A stretch of 32,465 bases of DNA from JABCPE02 sp963530615 (GCA_963530615.1 CAUSDX010000015.1:1-32465); one strand, 5' to 3'. Positions 1-8,565 are shown, counted from the first letter of the stretch. Numbers and translations are program-made. The notes: a model not told the origin generated them from the sequence alone.

Positions 1-1
1 C

Positions 2-853
2 AAAGATAAAACTTTTCTACATAGAAAATATGATGAATATCATCAAAAAATTGATATAAAGAGATTAAAAAATATCATTAAAAAGCACCCAAAAATAGAT
101 TATATCCTATTTTTCCGTGCAGACTTGTATCCAAAAGAAGTAATCCAACTCTGCCGAAAAATATCTAAACAGATGATGAGTTATCAATTTGATGGGATGG
201 CTGTGGGACAAAAAATATTAGACTATCAACCTTTTTTTGATAAAATCTTCACCTTTGATAAAAATGACCAATTGAAATATCATTTTTTGCCCCTTACGAA
301 TTGTTGGTTCTCAAATCCACATACAAACACCGATGTAGATACTGATATTTTTTATGTAGGAGTTGGCACTCCAGATAGGATAAAATATGCAACAAAAATT
401 AGCGAATATGCCAATAAAAAACACTTGAAAATCAATGTGATATTAGGCGTTCCTAATCATGTTTTTGCCCAAAATAAGGGGGGGGTAAAACTCATACATA
501 GCGGGATATCTTTCGAAGAAAATTGGCGAAATTTGATGCAATCCAAAGCTGTGTTAGACCTAAAACTACCACACCACGATGGACTAAGTTTTAGATTTTT
601 TGAGGCAATGTATTATAAGAAAAAAATAATCACTGATAATGTGAATGTTAAAAATTATGATTTTTATCATCCTGATAATATTTTTATTACAGATTATGAG
701 GATTTCTCTGGGCTGAAAGAGTTTTTAGAAAAACCTTATTACGAAATTGATGAGAAAATAGTTAATAAATATGGTGTGGAAAACTGGCTAAAATATGTTT
801 TGGATATAGAGCCATATCAAAAAATAGAATTACCCGAATTATGGAAAGATTAA
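2..853 (+). CDS. Glycosyltransferase-like surface polysaccharide protein, 5' end missing
   Basis: The reading frame is open from the left edge to the stop at 853, so this is the C-terminal 283 residues of a gene that begins outside the window. A TTG at 125 is not a believable start because coding continues upstream of it (residues such as KIDYILFFRADLYP). The C-terminal part has the pattern of Bacteroidota LPS/exopolysaccharide proteins related to CgeB-like and GT-B glycosyltransferases: a segment VLDLKLPHHDGLSFRFFEA, then KKKIITDN and a YDFYHPDNIF stretch, which resembles the nucleotide-sugar-binding half. No transmembrane segment is visible. It overlaps the next glycosyltransferase gene by 13 bases, so the two are probably co-transcribed and work in the same glycan pathway. 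The substrate is unknown. The polysaccharide assignment rests on motif resemblance and context. Confidence 0.72.
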   Translation, partial: KDKTFLHRKYDEYHQKIDIKRLKNIIKKHPKIDYILFFRADLYPKEVIQLCRKISKQMMSYQFDGMAVGQKILDYQPFFDKIFTFDKNDQLKYHFLPLTNCWFSNPHTNTDVDTDIFYVGVGTPDRIKYATKISEYANKKHLKINVILGVPNHVFAQNKGGVKLIHSGISFEENWRNLMQSKAVLDLKLPHHDGLSFRFFEAMYYKKKIITDNVNVKNYDFYHPDNIFITDYEDFSGLKEFLEKPYYEIDEKIVNKYGVENWLKYVLDIEPYQKIELPELWKD

Positions 854-1695
854 TAACTATATTCACTCCAACCTACAACAGGGCCTATACCCTACCCAAA
901 CTATATGAAAGCCTAAAAACACAAACAAATCAAAACTTTGATTGGGTAATTGTAGATGATGGCTCCACAGACGACACAGAAGCATTAATAAAGTCTTTTA
1001 TTGATGAAGGAATAATAAAAATCACTTATGTAAGACAGAAAAACCAAGGAAAACATATCGCTATCAATACAGGAGTAGCCTTGGCAAAGGGTGATTTTTT
1101 TATTGTGATAGATTCTGATGATTATTTATTAGAAAACTGTATCGAGACTTGTTACGCTCTTATAGAGCAAGTTAAGGAAGAAAATATTGCTGGATTTACA
1201 TTTATCCATTTCACTGAAAACATACAATATGACGCCACAAAATACAATAATAAAATGTGGTTTTATAACGAAGAAGGCGAGTTCCATTGGGAACATTGGG
1301 GAGAAATGGCATTTTGCTATAAAACAAAAATTGCAAAAAAATACCCATTCCCACAATTTGAGGGAGAAAAGTTCTGTCCAGAATCTTTGATTCATCATAG
1401 GATAGGAAAGCGTTATAGAGTACTATACACCAACTATGCATTGGCAAGTGGCAACTATTTAGAAGATGGACTTTCCGCTAAATATAGTAAATTAATGGAA
1501 AACAATCCACGGGCAGCACTGCTTTCTCTTTCAGAGAAAATTGCAGATTCAGATACTGATATTCAAAAGGAAGAATGGGCAACCACTTATTGGAATATCG
1601 CCTTAAAAGCCAAGCATATACCTTGGCTTGATAGATTCCGTGGGATACCTCTCTCCCTATCATTCAAATTTTGGAAAAAACGACTATTGAGATAA
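841..1695 (+). CDS. Glycosyltransferase family 2 (GT-A fold)
   Basis: This 284-residue protein shows a complete GT-A signature: an N-terminal ITIFTPTYNRAYTLPKLYESL strand-helix, then FDWVIVDDGSTDDTE (nucleotide binding, about residues 34-48), and the metal-binding IDSDDYL at about 89-96. It should transfer a sugar from a nucleotide donor to a lipid-linked or glycan acceptor at the inner face of the cytoplasmic membrane, although no membrane helix is evident. The ATG at 841 lies inside the previous gene, indicating translational coupling. Its 3' end overlaps the convergent glycosyltransferase gene by 12 bases. The family call is firm. The sugar and acceptor cannot be told from sequence. Confidence 0.92.
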   Translation: MERLITIFTPTYNRAYTLPKLYESLKTQTNQNFDWVIVDDGSTDDTEALIKSFIDEGIIKITYVRQKNQGKHIAINTGVALAKGDFFIVIDSDDYLLENCIETCYALIEQVKEENIAGFTFIHFTENIQYDATKYNNKMWFYNEEGEFHWEHWGEMAFCYKTKIAKKYPFPQFEGEKFCPESLIHHRIGKRYRVLYTNYALASGNYLEDGLSAKYSKLMENNPRAALLSLSEKIADSDTDIQKEEWATTYWNIALKAKHIPWLDRFRGIPLSLSFKFWKKRLLR

Positions 1696-2826
1696 GATAT
1701 TTTTTATAATATCATTAAATTGATTCCCCCAATTCTCCCAATTGAGTTCCTTTTCGTACTTTGTTCGGGCGTTTTGGGATTTTTCTAATATCTGCTCTGG
1801 ATGTTGTAATAATTTTTCTATTTCGTGGGCATAGTCTTCCGCCGTAGCATTTTTAGGAAGCAAAATTCCTGTTTTTCCGTTTTCAATATGAGCCGACACG
1901 CCTCCTGTATCCGTGGAAATTATCGGAAGTCCATAGCCCGATGCCTCGCAAAATACTATCGGAGTACAATCTGCCTCAGTAGGTACAAAAAGGAAATGCG
2001 AAGTCAGCAAAAAATCTTGGATTTTCTGCAAATCAGCTGGATTATTTTTATTTAAAAATGGGATAATCTCAACCCAATTTTCTTGGATATTTGGTTCGCA
2101 CCCTACAATGGTAAGTTTTACATTATACCCCTTGTTTTTCAATATTTTAAGCGTTTCAAAGGCTAAAGTTCCTCTTTTTCTTTCCCAATTTACTGCTAAG
2201 AACAAGAAACGATATTCGCCATCAATCACTCTGCGAGATGGGAGATGCTCAGGAACTTCTAAATTTGCCCCAAATTTTAGGAGTTTTATTTTTTCAGTAG
2301 GGATTTGATAGTGTTTCTTAGCAAAATCTACTGCCCATTCGGAAGAGAATATGGCTACATCCACATTATTGAGTGTTTTTCTCTCTAACCAGAGTGTTTC
2401 TCTTTTAGACAAAATACCAAAACCTGAATAATATGGATAATAATTGAGCAACTGAGCTATATTGGCATCATTAAGGTAGATAATCGGTATATCCGTTTTT
2501 AAAAATGCGAGTTCACAGACTGCCGTAGGAGCAAAAAGAATATCAATATTTTGCTGTTTTATCGTTCTTTTGAGTTTTTTTGATAGAAGTAAAGCTTTGT
2601 ATAAATTGATATGTTGGTTATATCCTCTATTAAATATCTTCTGCATTGATTTTTCAATGAAGGAGTATATCTTTTGCTGGCTTTCGGATAGTTGTACTAC
2701 GGGTACCCACACTACTTCGTAGCCGTGTTTTAGGATTTGCTCGTACATTTTATACATCGTCCCCGACCAATTTCTCTTATCCTCCAATGGTCGAGAAGAA
2801 TAGAAGCCAATGATTTTTTTTTTCAT
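1684..2826 (-). CDS. Glycosyltransferase family 4 (GT-B fold)
   Basis: A 380-residue GT-B protein. The C-terminal half carries the donor-binding region: a strand FLFLAVNWERKRG, a helix-turn with LTIVGCEP, and the motif EADCTPIVFCEASGYGLPIISTDTGG, the usual E-x7-E region of group 1 transferases. Here an Asp (EAD) appears to stand where the first Glu normally is. I chose the ATG at 2826, giving MKKKIIGFYSSRPLE, over an upstream in-frame TTG at 2847, because the protein then begins at the first beta strand of the fold. It is encoded against the preceding glycosyltransferases and ends 12 bases inside the neighbour. It probably belongs to the same surface-glycan locus, but it would be transcribed separately. 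A TATTTTTG element at 2845-2852 (minus) could be its promoter. Confidence 0.9.
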   Translation of the reverse strand: MKKKIIGFYSSRPLEDKRNWSGTMYKMYEQILKHGYEVVWVPVVQLSESQQKIYSFIEKSMQKIFNRGYNQHINLYKALLLSKKLKRTIKQQNIDILFAPTAVCELAFLKTDIPIIYLNDANIAQLLNYYPYYSGFGILSKRETLWLERKTLNNVDVAIFSSEWAVDFAKKHYQIPTEKIKLLKFGANLEVPEHLPSRRVIDGEYRFLFLAVNWERKRGTLAFETLKILKNKGYNVKLTIVGCEPNIQENWVEIIPFLNKNNPADLQKIQDFLLTSHFLFVPTEADCTPIVFCEASGYGLPIISTDTGGVSAHIENGKTGILLPKNATAEDYAHEIEKLLQHPEQILEKSQNARTKYEKELNWENWGNQFNDIIKNILSQ

Positions 2827-2906
2827 CAAGTTTAGTTTAGGCTTCAAAAATATGAATTTTTTGTATAATCTTGTCTAGTTGTATTATAATTATAATAAAA
2901 GTTGTA

Positions 2907-2937
2907 TTGTATATTATAAAATAAGTATTTACATTTG
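2907..2937 (+). promoter_or_regulatory. Bacteroidota-type promoter upstream of the frameshifted receptor gene
   Basis: A TTG at 2907-2909 is followed after 20 bases by TACATTTG at 2930-2937. This matches the flavobacterial -33/-7 consensus (TTG, 17-23 bases, TAnnTTTG). Transcription would start near 2943, about 30 bases before the ATG at 2974. Both elements were read directly. Promoter activity is inferred. Confidence 0.55.
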
Positions 2938-2973
2938 AAGTAAAAATTACAAAAGGGTATACAATTTTTTATA

Positions 2974-5123
2974 ATGGTAGAAAATTTTTGGGGTATATTA
3001 TTGCTTAAAGTAGTAAATAATGCTGTAGGCAATAAAAAATGGATATTGTTGATTCAAGTTATAGGATTTTTTTTTAATGGACATTCTCAAGATATAAAAA
3101 ATGATACAATAGAGATAGAAAAATTAGAGCTAATTGGTCATAAAAAACTCATTGAAAGAAAAGCTGATAAGTTAGTTTTCCATATAGATAATAAAATTGC
3201 TAACAGTGGAGAGAGTACCATTAATATTTTAAAATATATTCCTAATGTAAAAGTTAATGATAATAAATTAAATATTTTAGGGAGAGAACAGACACAAATA
3301 ATGGTTGATGGTGTAAAGCTAAATATATCAGGAGATAATCTTATCAATTATATTAAAAGCATTGATCCTAAAGACATTAAAAATATAGAGGTATTAATGA
3401 TTCCTTCTTCTAAGTATGATGCAGAGGGAAATATTGGAATTATTAATATCAAAATGAAGAGGAATAAAGAAGATTTTTGGAATTTTGGATATCATAACAG
3501 CAATAATTTTGGATATTATCATAATAATACCAATAATATTTCTGCAAATATACAGAAGAATAAAGTTTTGTTCTCTCTATCTGTTGGAAATAAATCAGGT
3601 TTAAGTAGGTATATTAATGATAATAAATATTTGTATGAAGGTAATGAAGAATGGAACAATAAAATGATATCCAAAAATGATAATATTAGTTTTTTTAACA
3701 GAATAGGTTTTGAATATAAAGTAAATAATAATTTCAATATTGGTTTGATATACAATTATTCATTAGAAAAAATAATTACACTGATGATAATAAAACACAT
3801 ATAGAAGGAAATATAGACTATTCTCTGATTGATAGTTCAGCAAAGAGATTTAGTAGAAAAGATATGCATACAATAAATGTGTATGGGATATATAAAGATT
3901 ATGAAGAAAAGAAAACTAGTTTAGATATAAATTATATAGGGCTTAATAATCATAATAATAATTTATCTTCTACAACTTTTTATCCTTCTCATGAAGTCTC
4001 TTTCATAAAGAACAATGGGAAACAAAAAATAGGAAATTTTACGCTGACAATAGATAGAGAGGGAGATTTTTTCGGGATAAATTTGAATTATGGAGGCAAA
4101 ATTTCTTATTCCAATATTCAAAATGATAATAATTCGTTACGAAATTTTAGTACTTTTAGATATAAAGAAATTATAAATGCTATTTATATAGCCTTAAATA
4201 AAAGTATAGGAAAATTGGATTTTAAGGCAGGTGTTCGTATGGAAAATACGAGTTATAAAGGAGAACAATTAACAACAAATGAAATCAATAGGAAAGAGTA
4301 TTTAGAATGGTTTCCTACTTTATATTTGAATTATAAAATTAATAAACAAAACAATTTGAATATAAGTTATGGAAGAAGAATAAAAAGACCAGGTTTTTCA
4401 TTGCTTAATCCTTTTAAGTGGTATATTACACCATTAGAATATACAACTGGAAATGTGCAATTACAACCATATTTTATAGATAACATAGAGTTAAATTATA
4501 CATATAAGAATTGGAATTTGACCCCATATTTTTCATATATAAGAAATGGTTTTTATGAGGTAACTATATCAGATGAAAATACAAGAAATCATGCTACAAT
4601 GCCTTATAATTCCTTTAATTCAACAGTGTTAGGGATAAAAAGTGATTATTCAATAGATACGAAATGGTGGACAAGCTTTAATGAAATAAGTTTATATCAT
4701 GAAGATAATAGGGCAGAACTTTCGTTTTTTACAAACAGGAAGGTAAAAGGAGTAAATTTTAGTTTTTCTACAGAAAATATATTCTATATCAATAAGACAA
4801 TGTCGTTTAATATAGATTGGTGGTATACTTCTAAGGGGGTAGGTTCTTTGGAGTATCAAAGTTCAGCAAATGGGTTAGATATATCCATGAAGAAAACATT
4901 GTTTGGAGGAAGTTTAGTTATAGGGTTATATGGAGTAGATATTTTAGGAAATAATAAACCAAGATATACAAGCTATACGAATAATGTAAGACAAGAATAT
5001 TCTTTCTATGGAGATGGTACTCGATACTATATGTTTTCTATTACATATAAAATGGGGAAACGAAAAGTAAGAAATGGTAATCATGAATTAACGAACGAAG
5101 AAGAAAAACAGAGAATAAAATAA
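2974..5123 (+). pseudogene. TonB-dependent receptor / outer-membrane beta-barrel protein, split by a one-base frameshift
   Basis: Two adjacent frames together encode one receptor of about 716 residues, close to the intact paralogue at 23664-25805. Frame one (from ATG 2974) has a signal peptide with hydrophobic core WILLIQVIGFF, a linker, and a plug domain with ILGREQTQIMVDGVKL and KNIEVLMIPSSKYDAEGNIGIINI, then the first barrel strands. It ends at a stop at 3802-3804. The barrel continues in the -1 frame from 3771 to 5123, ending with typical strand residues YYMFSITYKMG. The switch lies at a run of six A (3767-3772). One more A would fuse the frames into a continuous LEKNNYTDDNKTHIEG. The cause may be a real inactivating deletion or a homopolymer sequencing error. 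There is no N-terminal carboxypeptidase-like domain. The substrate is unknown. Confidence 0.85.
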
Positions 5124-5193
5124 AAAAATAAAGATTGTGCAATCAGGAATGAAAAGTAGGAAAATAAGAAATAAAATAAATAACTCATAAAAA

Positions 5194-6576
5194 TTATACC
5201 ATATTTTGAGGTTGAACAATTTGATCGAATTTTTCACTTGTTAAATATCCAAGAGTTATAGCAGCTTCTTTTAGAGTGGTATTGTTTTGATGAGCTGTTT
5301 TGGCAATATGGGCTGCTTTTTCATAGCCAATATGGGGATTTAGAGCGGTAACAAGCATTAAAGAATTATTTAATAATTCATTGATTCTAGAAATATTAGG
5401 CTCAATGCCAATTGCACAATGTTCATTGAAAGATAGGCAAGCATCAGCTAGTAGTTGTGCAGACTGTAGGAAATTGTAGGCTATTACAGGTTTGAACACA
5501 TTGAGTTGATAATGCCCTTGAGTTCCAGCAAAGGCTATGGTTGTGTCGTTACCTAAAATTTGAGTACAAACCATAGTAAGAGCTTCACATTGAGTGGGAT
5601 TTACTTTTCCTGGCATGATAGATGAACCTGGTTCATTTTCTGGAATTAAAATTTCGCCAATACCACATCTGGGACCTGAAGCCAACATCCTGATATCTTG
5701 AGCTATTTTGAATAATGAAACTGCAATTTGTTTTAATGAACTGTGGGTTTCTACAATGGCATCATGGGAGGCCAAGGCTTCAAATTTATTAGGAGCAGTA
5801 ACGAAAGGAAGTTGTGTGAAATCTGAGATATATTGAGCTACCATAACATCATAACCTTTTGGGGCATTGATTCCTGTTCCTACTGCAGTGCCTCCGAGAG
5901 CTAATTCTCTTAGATGCTCAAGAGAGTTTCTTAAAGTTTTTAAACCATAATCTAATTGAGAAACATAGGCGGAGAATTCTTGCCCAAGAGTGAGTGGTGT
6001 GGCATCCATAAGATGGGTTCTCCCAATTTTAATAATATTTTGAAATTTTTCTGATTTTTCTTTTAGAGTATCTCGTAGTTTTTCAATGGAAGGAATCGTT
6101 GTATGAACTATTTTTTTATAAGCGGCAATATGCATTGCGGTAGGGAAGGTGTCGTTTGAGGACTGAGATTTATTGACATCATCATTGGGATGAATAAAAG
6201 TTTTTTCTCCTAAAATGCCTCCTGAAAGAACATGAGATCTATTGGCAATGACTTCATTAATATTCATATTGGATTGAGTTCCAGACCCAGTTTGCCAAAT
6301 AACCAGAGGAAATTGGTCATTCAATTTATTATCTAGTATTTCATCACAAACTTGAGCGATTAAATCCCTTTTTTCAGAGGAAAGTACTCCCAATTCACAG
6401 TTAGTAAATGCAGCAGCTTTTTTGAGATAGGCAAAACCTTCTATAATTTCTTTTGGCATAGAGGCTTCTTCTCCTATTTTAAAATTATTCCTTGAGCGTT
6501 CTGTTTGGGCTCCCCAATATTTGTCAAGGGGAACTTTTACTTCCCCTATTGTATCTTTTTCTATTCTAAAATTCAT
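5194..6576 (-). CDS. fumC: Fumarate hydratase class II
   Basis: Class II fumarase, 460 residues, the usual length. It interconverts fumarate and L-malate in the TCA cycle, in the cytoplasm, as a metal-free homotetramer. The diagnostic segments are all present: TGSGTQSNMNINEVIANR (about 96-113), GRTHLMDATPLTLGQE (185-200, with catalytic His188) and GSSIMPGKVNP (317-327, with the mobile-loop catalytic Ser318). The ATG at 6576 is preceded by a clear promoter (6599-6630), so the gene is probably a single transcription unit. It converges on the frameshifted receptor gene across a 70-base gap without a strong terminator. The malic enzyme at 15292-16578 would use the malate it makes. Confidence 0.98.
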   Translation of the reverse strand: MNFRIEKDTIGEVKVPLDKYWGAQTERSRNNFKIGEEASMPKEIIEGFAYLKKAAAFTNCELGVLSSEKRDLIAQVCDEILDNKLNDQFPLVIWQTGSGTQSNMNINEVIANRSHVLSGGILGEKTFIHPNDDVNKSQSSNDTFPTAMHIAAYKKIVHTTIPSIEKLRDTLKEKSEKFQNIIKIGRTHLMDATPLTLGQEFSAYVSQLDYGLKTLRNSLEHLRELALGGTAVGTGINAPKGYDVMVAQYISDFTQLPFVTAPNKFEALASHDAIVETHSSLKQIAVSLFKIAQDIRMLASGPRCGIGEILIPENEPGSSIMPGKVNPTQCEALTMVCTQILGNDTTIAFAGTQGHYQLNVFKPVIAYNFLQSAQLLADACLSFNEHCAIGIEPNISRINELLNNSLMLVTALNPHIGYEKAAHIAKTAHQNNTTLKEAAITLGYLTSEKFDQIVQPQNMV

Positions 6577-6598
6577 TTTTATAGATTTTAATATAATG

Positions 6599-6630
6599 CA
6601 AAAATAAATAAAAAAGAGTACTCAATCAAA
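6599..6630 (-). promoter_or_regulatory. fumC promoter, overlapping the tRNA-His terminator
   Basis: Read on the minus strand, TTTG (6630-6627) is followed after 20 bases by TATTTTTG (6606-6599), a full Bacteroidota -33/-7 pair. The start site would fall near 6592, leaving a leader of about 16 bases before the fumC ATG. The -33 element sits in the loop of the hairpin that terminates the upstream tRNA-His transcript. Confidence 0.6.
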
Positions 6631-6641
6631 TGAATACTCTT
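6614..6641 (-). terminator. Intrinsic terminator downstream of tRNA-His
   Basis: The arms AAGAGTA (6614-6620) and TACTCTT (6635-6641) form a 7-bp stem with a 14-base loop. In the minus direction the stem is followed by a T-rich tract (TTTTTATTTATTTTTG). It would stop transcripts leaving tRNA-His before fumC. Confidence 0.6.
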
Positions 6642-6648
6642 CTTATTG

Positions 6649-6723
6649 GGTGGCTGACCGGGATCGAACCGGCGACCTTCAGGACCACAATCTGACGCTC
6701 TAACCAACTGAGCTACAGCCACC
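6649..6723 (-). tRNA. tRNA-His, anticodon GTG
   Basis: The minus strand folds as a full cloverleaf of 75 bases. It has the extra G at position -1 opposite discriminator C73, a hallmark of tRNA-His, and a perfect 7-bp acceptor stem GTGGCTG/CAGCCAC. The D arm is GCTC/GAGC, the anticodon loop TTGTGGT contains GTG, and the T arm has loop TTCGATC. The 3' CCA is not encoded, since AATAAG follows. The anticodon stem has one A-C opposition next to the loop (A31/C39). It reads both His codons. It lies 37 bases downstream of bshB1 on the same strand and is followed by its own terminator. Confidence 0.96.
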
Positions 6724-6760
6724 ATTATTAACTGGTGCAAAGATAGTGAAATTTTTTAAA

Positions 6761-7480
6761 CTACCAAACAATTCCATCAAAATTTTTAAAAGCAATTAAT
6801 CTTTCGCTAGTAAAACCTTCGGCATAAGACACTCCACTTAATCTTCCCAAATCTTGAGCTCTATATGTGATGCTTTCTAAAAAATCTTTGGTAGCAGTAT
6901 GAGTAATAGGATCTTTAGATTCTGGATTAAATAATTGAGTTTTATAAGCTTTGCATACTTCTATTTTTTTATCCATAAAATCAGATATATCTACTACGAA
7001 TTCAGGTTGTATATTTTTCCATTGAATGTAATGGAAAATATGTTTCGGTCTCCAAGCTTCTTGGTTTTGACCATTATATTCAGTATTTATTTTTCTTAAT
7101 CCTGCTAAAAAACAAGCATCAGAAGCTAATTTAGCTCCTTTAGCATGATCAGGATGACGGTCATTCCAAGCATTGCAGAAAACAATTTCGGGTTTATATT
7201 TTCTAATCATTTCTACAATACGCATTTGGTATTCTCGACCATTATTAAGAAAGCCATCATCCATTTTTAGATTTTCACGAGCTGTTAATCCTAAAAGTTC
7301 TGCTGCATTGGCTGCTTCATTTGCTCTAGTCTCTGCAGTTCCTCTAGTGCCTAATTCTCCCTGAGTTAAATCTATGATAACTACTTTTCTGCCTTCAGAG
7401 ATTAGTTTTAATAAAGTCCCTCCACAACCAAATTCTACATCATCAGGGTGTGCCCCTATGGCTAATACATCTATTTTCAT
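6761..7480 (-). CDS. bshB1: Bacillithiol biosynthesis deacetylase BshB1
   Basis: A 239-residue LmbE/PIG-L family zinc deacetylase. It removes the acetyl group from GlcNAc-malate to give GlcN-malate, the second step of bacillithiol synthesis. The metal-binding motifs are both present: AHPDDVEFG (10-18) and HPDH (109-112). The stretches TQGELGTRGT and FCNAWNDRHPDH are typical of the BshB1 branch. It starts one base after the stop of the PstS-like gene, so it is the last protein gene of that operon. The other bacillithiol genes (bshA, bshC) are not in the window. The family call is strong. The exact branch (BshB1 rather than another GlcNAc deacetylase) rests on sequence resemblance. Confidence 0.95.
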   Translation of the reverse strand: MKIDVLAIGAHPDDVEFGCGGTLLKLISEGRKVVIIDLTQGELGTRGTAETRANEAANAAELLGLTARENLKMDDGFLNNGREYQMRIVEMIRKYKPEIVFCNAWNDRHPDHAKGAKLASDACFLAGLRKINTEYNGQNQEAWRPKHIFHYIQWKNIQPEFVVDISDFMDKKIEVCKAYKTQLFNPESKDPITHTATKDFLESITYRAQDLGRLSGVSYAEGFTSERLIAFKNFDGIVW

Positions 7481-7481
7481 A

Positions 7482-8363
7482 TTATTTTTGAGTATTTATT
7501 TTTACAGTTCTAGGAAATAAAAAGTAAGGTTGAAGCCCTTCTTTATTTACAATTTTTTGCCCAATGCTAGTACAAGAGTATCTTATAAATCCATTTGCTA
7601 AACCAAATTTTTCTTCTCTAGTGATGAAATATAATAATTTAGTCAATGGATATTCCTGTGATTTTAATGTTTTTTTATTGGGTAAAATTAGGGAATTATT
7701 TACTTTTATTGGTAAAATCTTAATATTTTTCTTTGATTCATCTTCTCTATTGGGATTACTGATAGTATTATAACTAATCACACCAATATGATTAGGATAT
7801 TTATCTAAATTTTTAATGATATTATTATTCCCTTTTATTGGTAAAAAATAGGTCTTAGACTCATCAATATTCAATTTTTGAATAATAGCGTTAAAATTAC
7901 TTGTATTTTTCCCATCAATAATTAATCTTTTTTCTTCGGAGAGAATCATTTCTTTTATCTCTTCCAAAGTGATAAATTCTTTTGGATTATTCTTATTAAC
8001 CACAAAGCAAACCGCATCGGCTGCAAAGAATGAAGGTTGCCAAGGAATTTGGATATTGATGTCCCAATATTCTCGTTCTTTTTCGGTAAGGTCTCGAGAC
8101 ATTATGATAAGATCTACTTTTCTATTAAGTAAATTTTCTAAAGCCTTATCTTCTTTATTTACTGAAAGTTTGATTTTTGTTTCAGGATAAGCCTGTTCAT
8201 AACGATATGAAAGTGCTTTAGCAATATTCATATAGGCATCATCATATTGTAAAGTAATTTCTCCTTTATTATATAAATTAGCCTCTTTTTCGGAAGTTTT
8301 TTTTTCATTACATGAAAAAAGCAAAATACTTCCTAATATCCATATGAGTATTTTATTGACCAT
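7482..8363 (-). CDS. PstS-like substrate-binding lipoprotein
   Basis: A 293-residue protein with a lipoprotein signal: hydrophobic segment ILIWILGSILLF followed by lipobox LFSC with Cys18, so it should be lipid-anchored in the envelope. The body resembles PstS/SBP domains: a first lobe with YDDAYMNIAKALSYRYEQAYP, then VDLIIMSRDLTEKE and AVCFVVNKNNP, and a C-terminal lobe ending in FIRYSCTSIGQKIVNKEGLQPYF. The last segment is characteristic of phosphate-type binding proteins. No pstC, pstA or pstB permease genes are nearby. Its ATG lies within the last codons of the 66-residue membrane protein gene (11-base overlap), and bshB1 follows after one base. An orphan PstS-like gene near exbBD-tonB is, to my knowledge, a recurrent flavobacterial arrangement, but its ligand is unknown. 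Confidence 0.82.
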   Translation of the reverse strand: MVNKILIWILGSILLFSCNEKKTSEKEANLYNKGEITLQYDDAYMNIAKALSYRYEQAYPETKIKLSVNKEDKALENLLNRKVDLIIMSRDLTEKEREYWDINIQIPWQPSFFAADAVCFVVNKNNPKEFITLEEIKEMILSEEKRLIIDGKNTSNFNAIIQKLNIDESKTYFLPIKGNNNIIKNLDKYPNHIGVISYNTISNPNREDESKKNIKILPIKVNNSLILPNKKTLKSQEYPLTKLLYFITREEKFGLANGFIRYSCTSIGQKIVNKEGLQPYFLFPRTVKINTQK

Positions 8364-8553
8364 TATTATTTTTTTTTCTTAAACGAATGATAGCTCTTGC
8401 AATTCTGAATAATCCATATAAACACAACAACACCCCTAGAAAATTAGCCATCATAGGGTCTAGCTTGACTGCAAATGTTTTAGTAGTAATTACAAAAATA
8501 CCTACTATAATATATAAAACACCGATAATTAATGATAAACTATTAAATAACAT
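8353..8553 (-). CDS. Small two-helix membrane protein
   Basis: This encodes 66 residues from the ATG at 8553. It has two hydrophobic segments, about residues 5-24 (LSLIIGVLYIIVGIFVIT) and 36-54 (MANFLGVLLCLYGLFRIARA), followed by a basic tail RLRKKNNNGQ, so it is probably an inner-membrane protein. A longer frame starts at a TTG at 8625, but that would place the start inside tonB and run through a terminator hairpin. The ATG is therefore preferred. It overlaps the PstS-like gene by 11 bases, so the two are probably translationally coupled. I do not recognise a named family. Confidence 0.7.
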   Translation of the reverse strand: MLFNSLSLIIGVLYIIVGIFVITTKTFAVKLDPMMANFLGVLLCLYGLFRIARAIIRLRKKNNNGQ

Positions 8554-8557
8554 GGGA

Positions 8558-8565
8558 CAAATATA
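8558..8565 (-). promoter_or_regulatory. Possible -7 element directly before the small membrane protein gene
   Basis: On the minus strand TATATTTG matches TAnnTTTG exactly and ends four bases before the ATG at 8553. No clear -33 TTG lies at the usual distance. If used, it would give a leaderless or nearly leaderless transcript for the small-protein/PstS-like/bshB1 operon. Confidence 0.3.

Noticed and set aside
1129..1663. Several short frames on both strands within the family-2 glycosyltransferase gene
   Set aside because: They lie entirely inside a gene with an intact family signature and show no domain-like composition.
3767..3773. Programmed -1 frameshifting in the receptor gene
   Set aside because: The local codons GAA AAA ATA do not form a canonical slippery heptamer, and no obvious downstream pseudoknot was seen. 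A deletion or sequencing error is simpler.
5124..5193. Terminator between the receptor gene and fumC (GATTG-TG-CAATC)
   Set aside because: The stem is only five base pairs with a two-base loop and no T tract, too weak to call.
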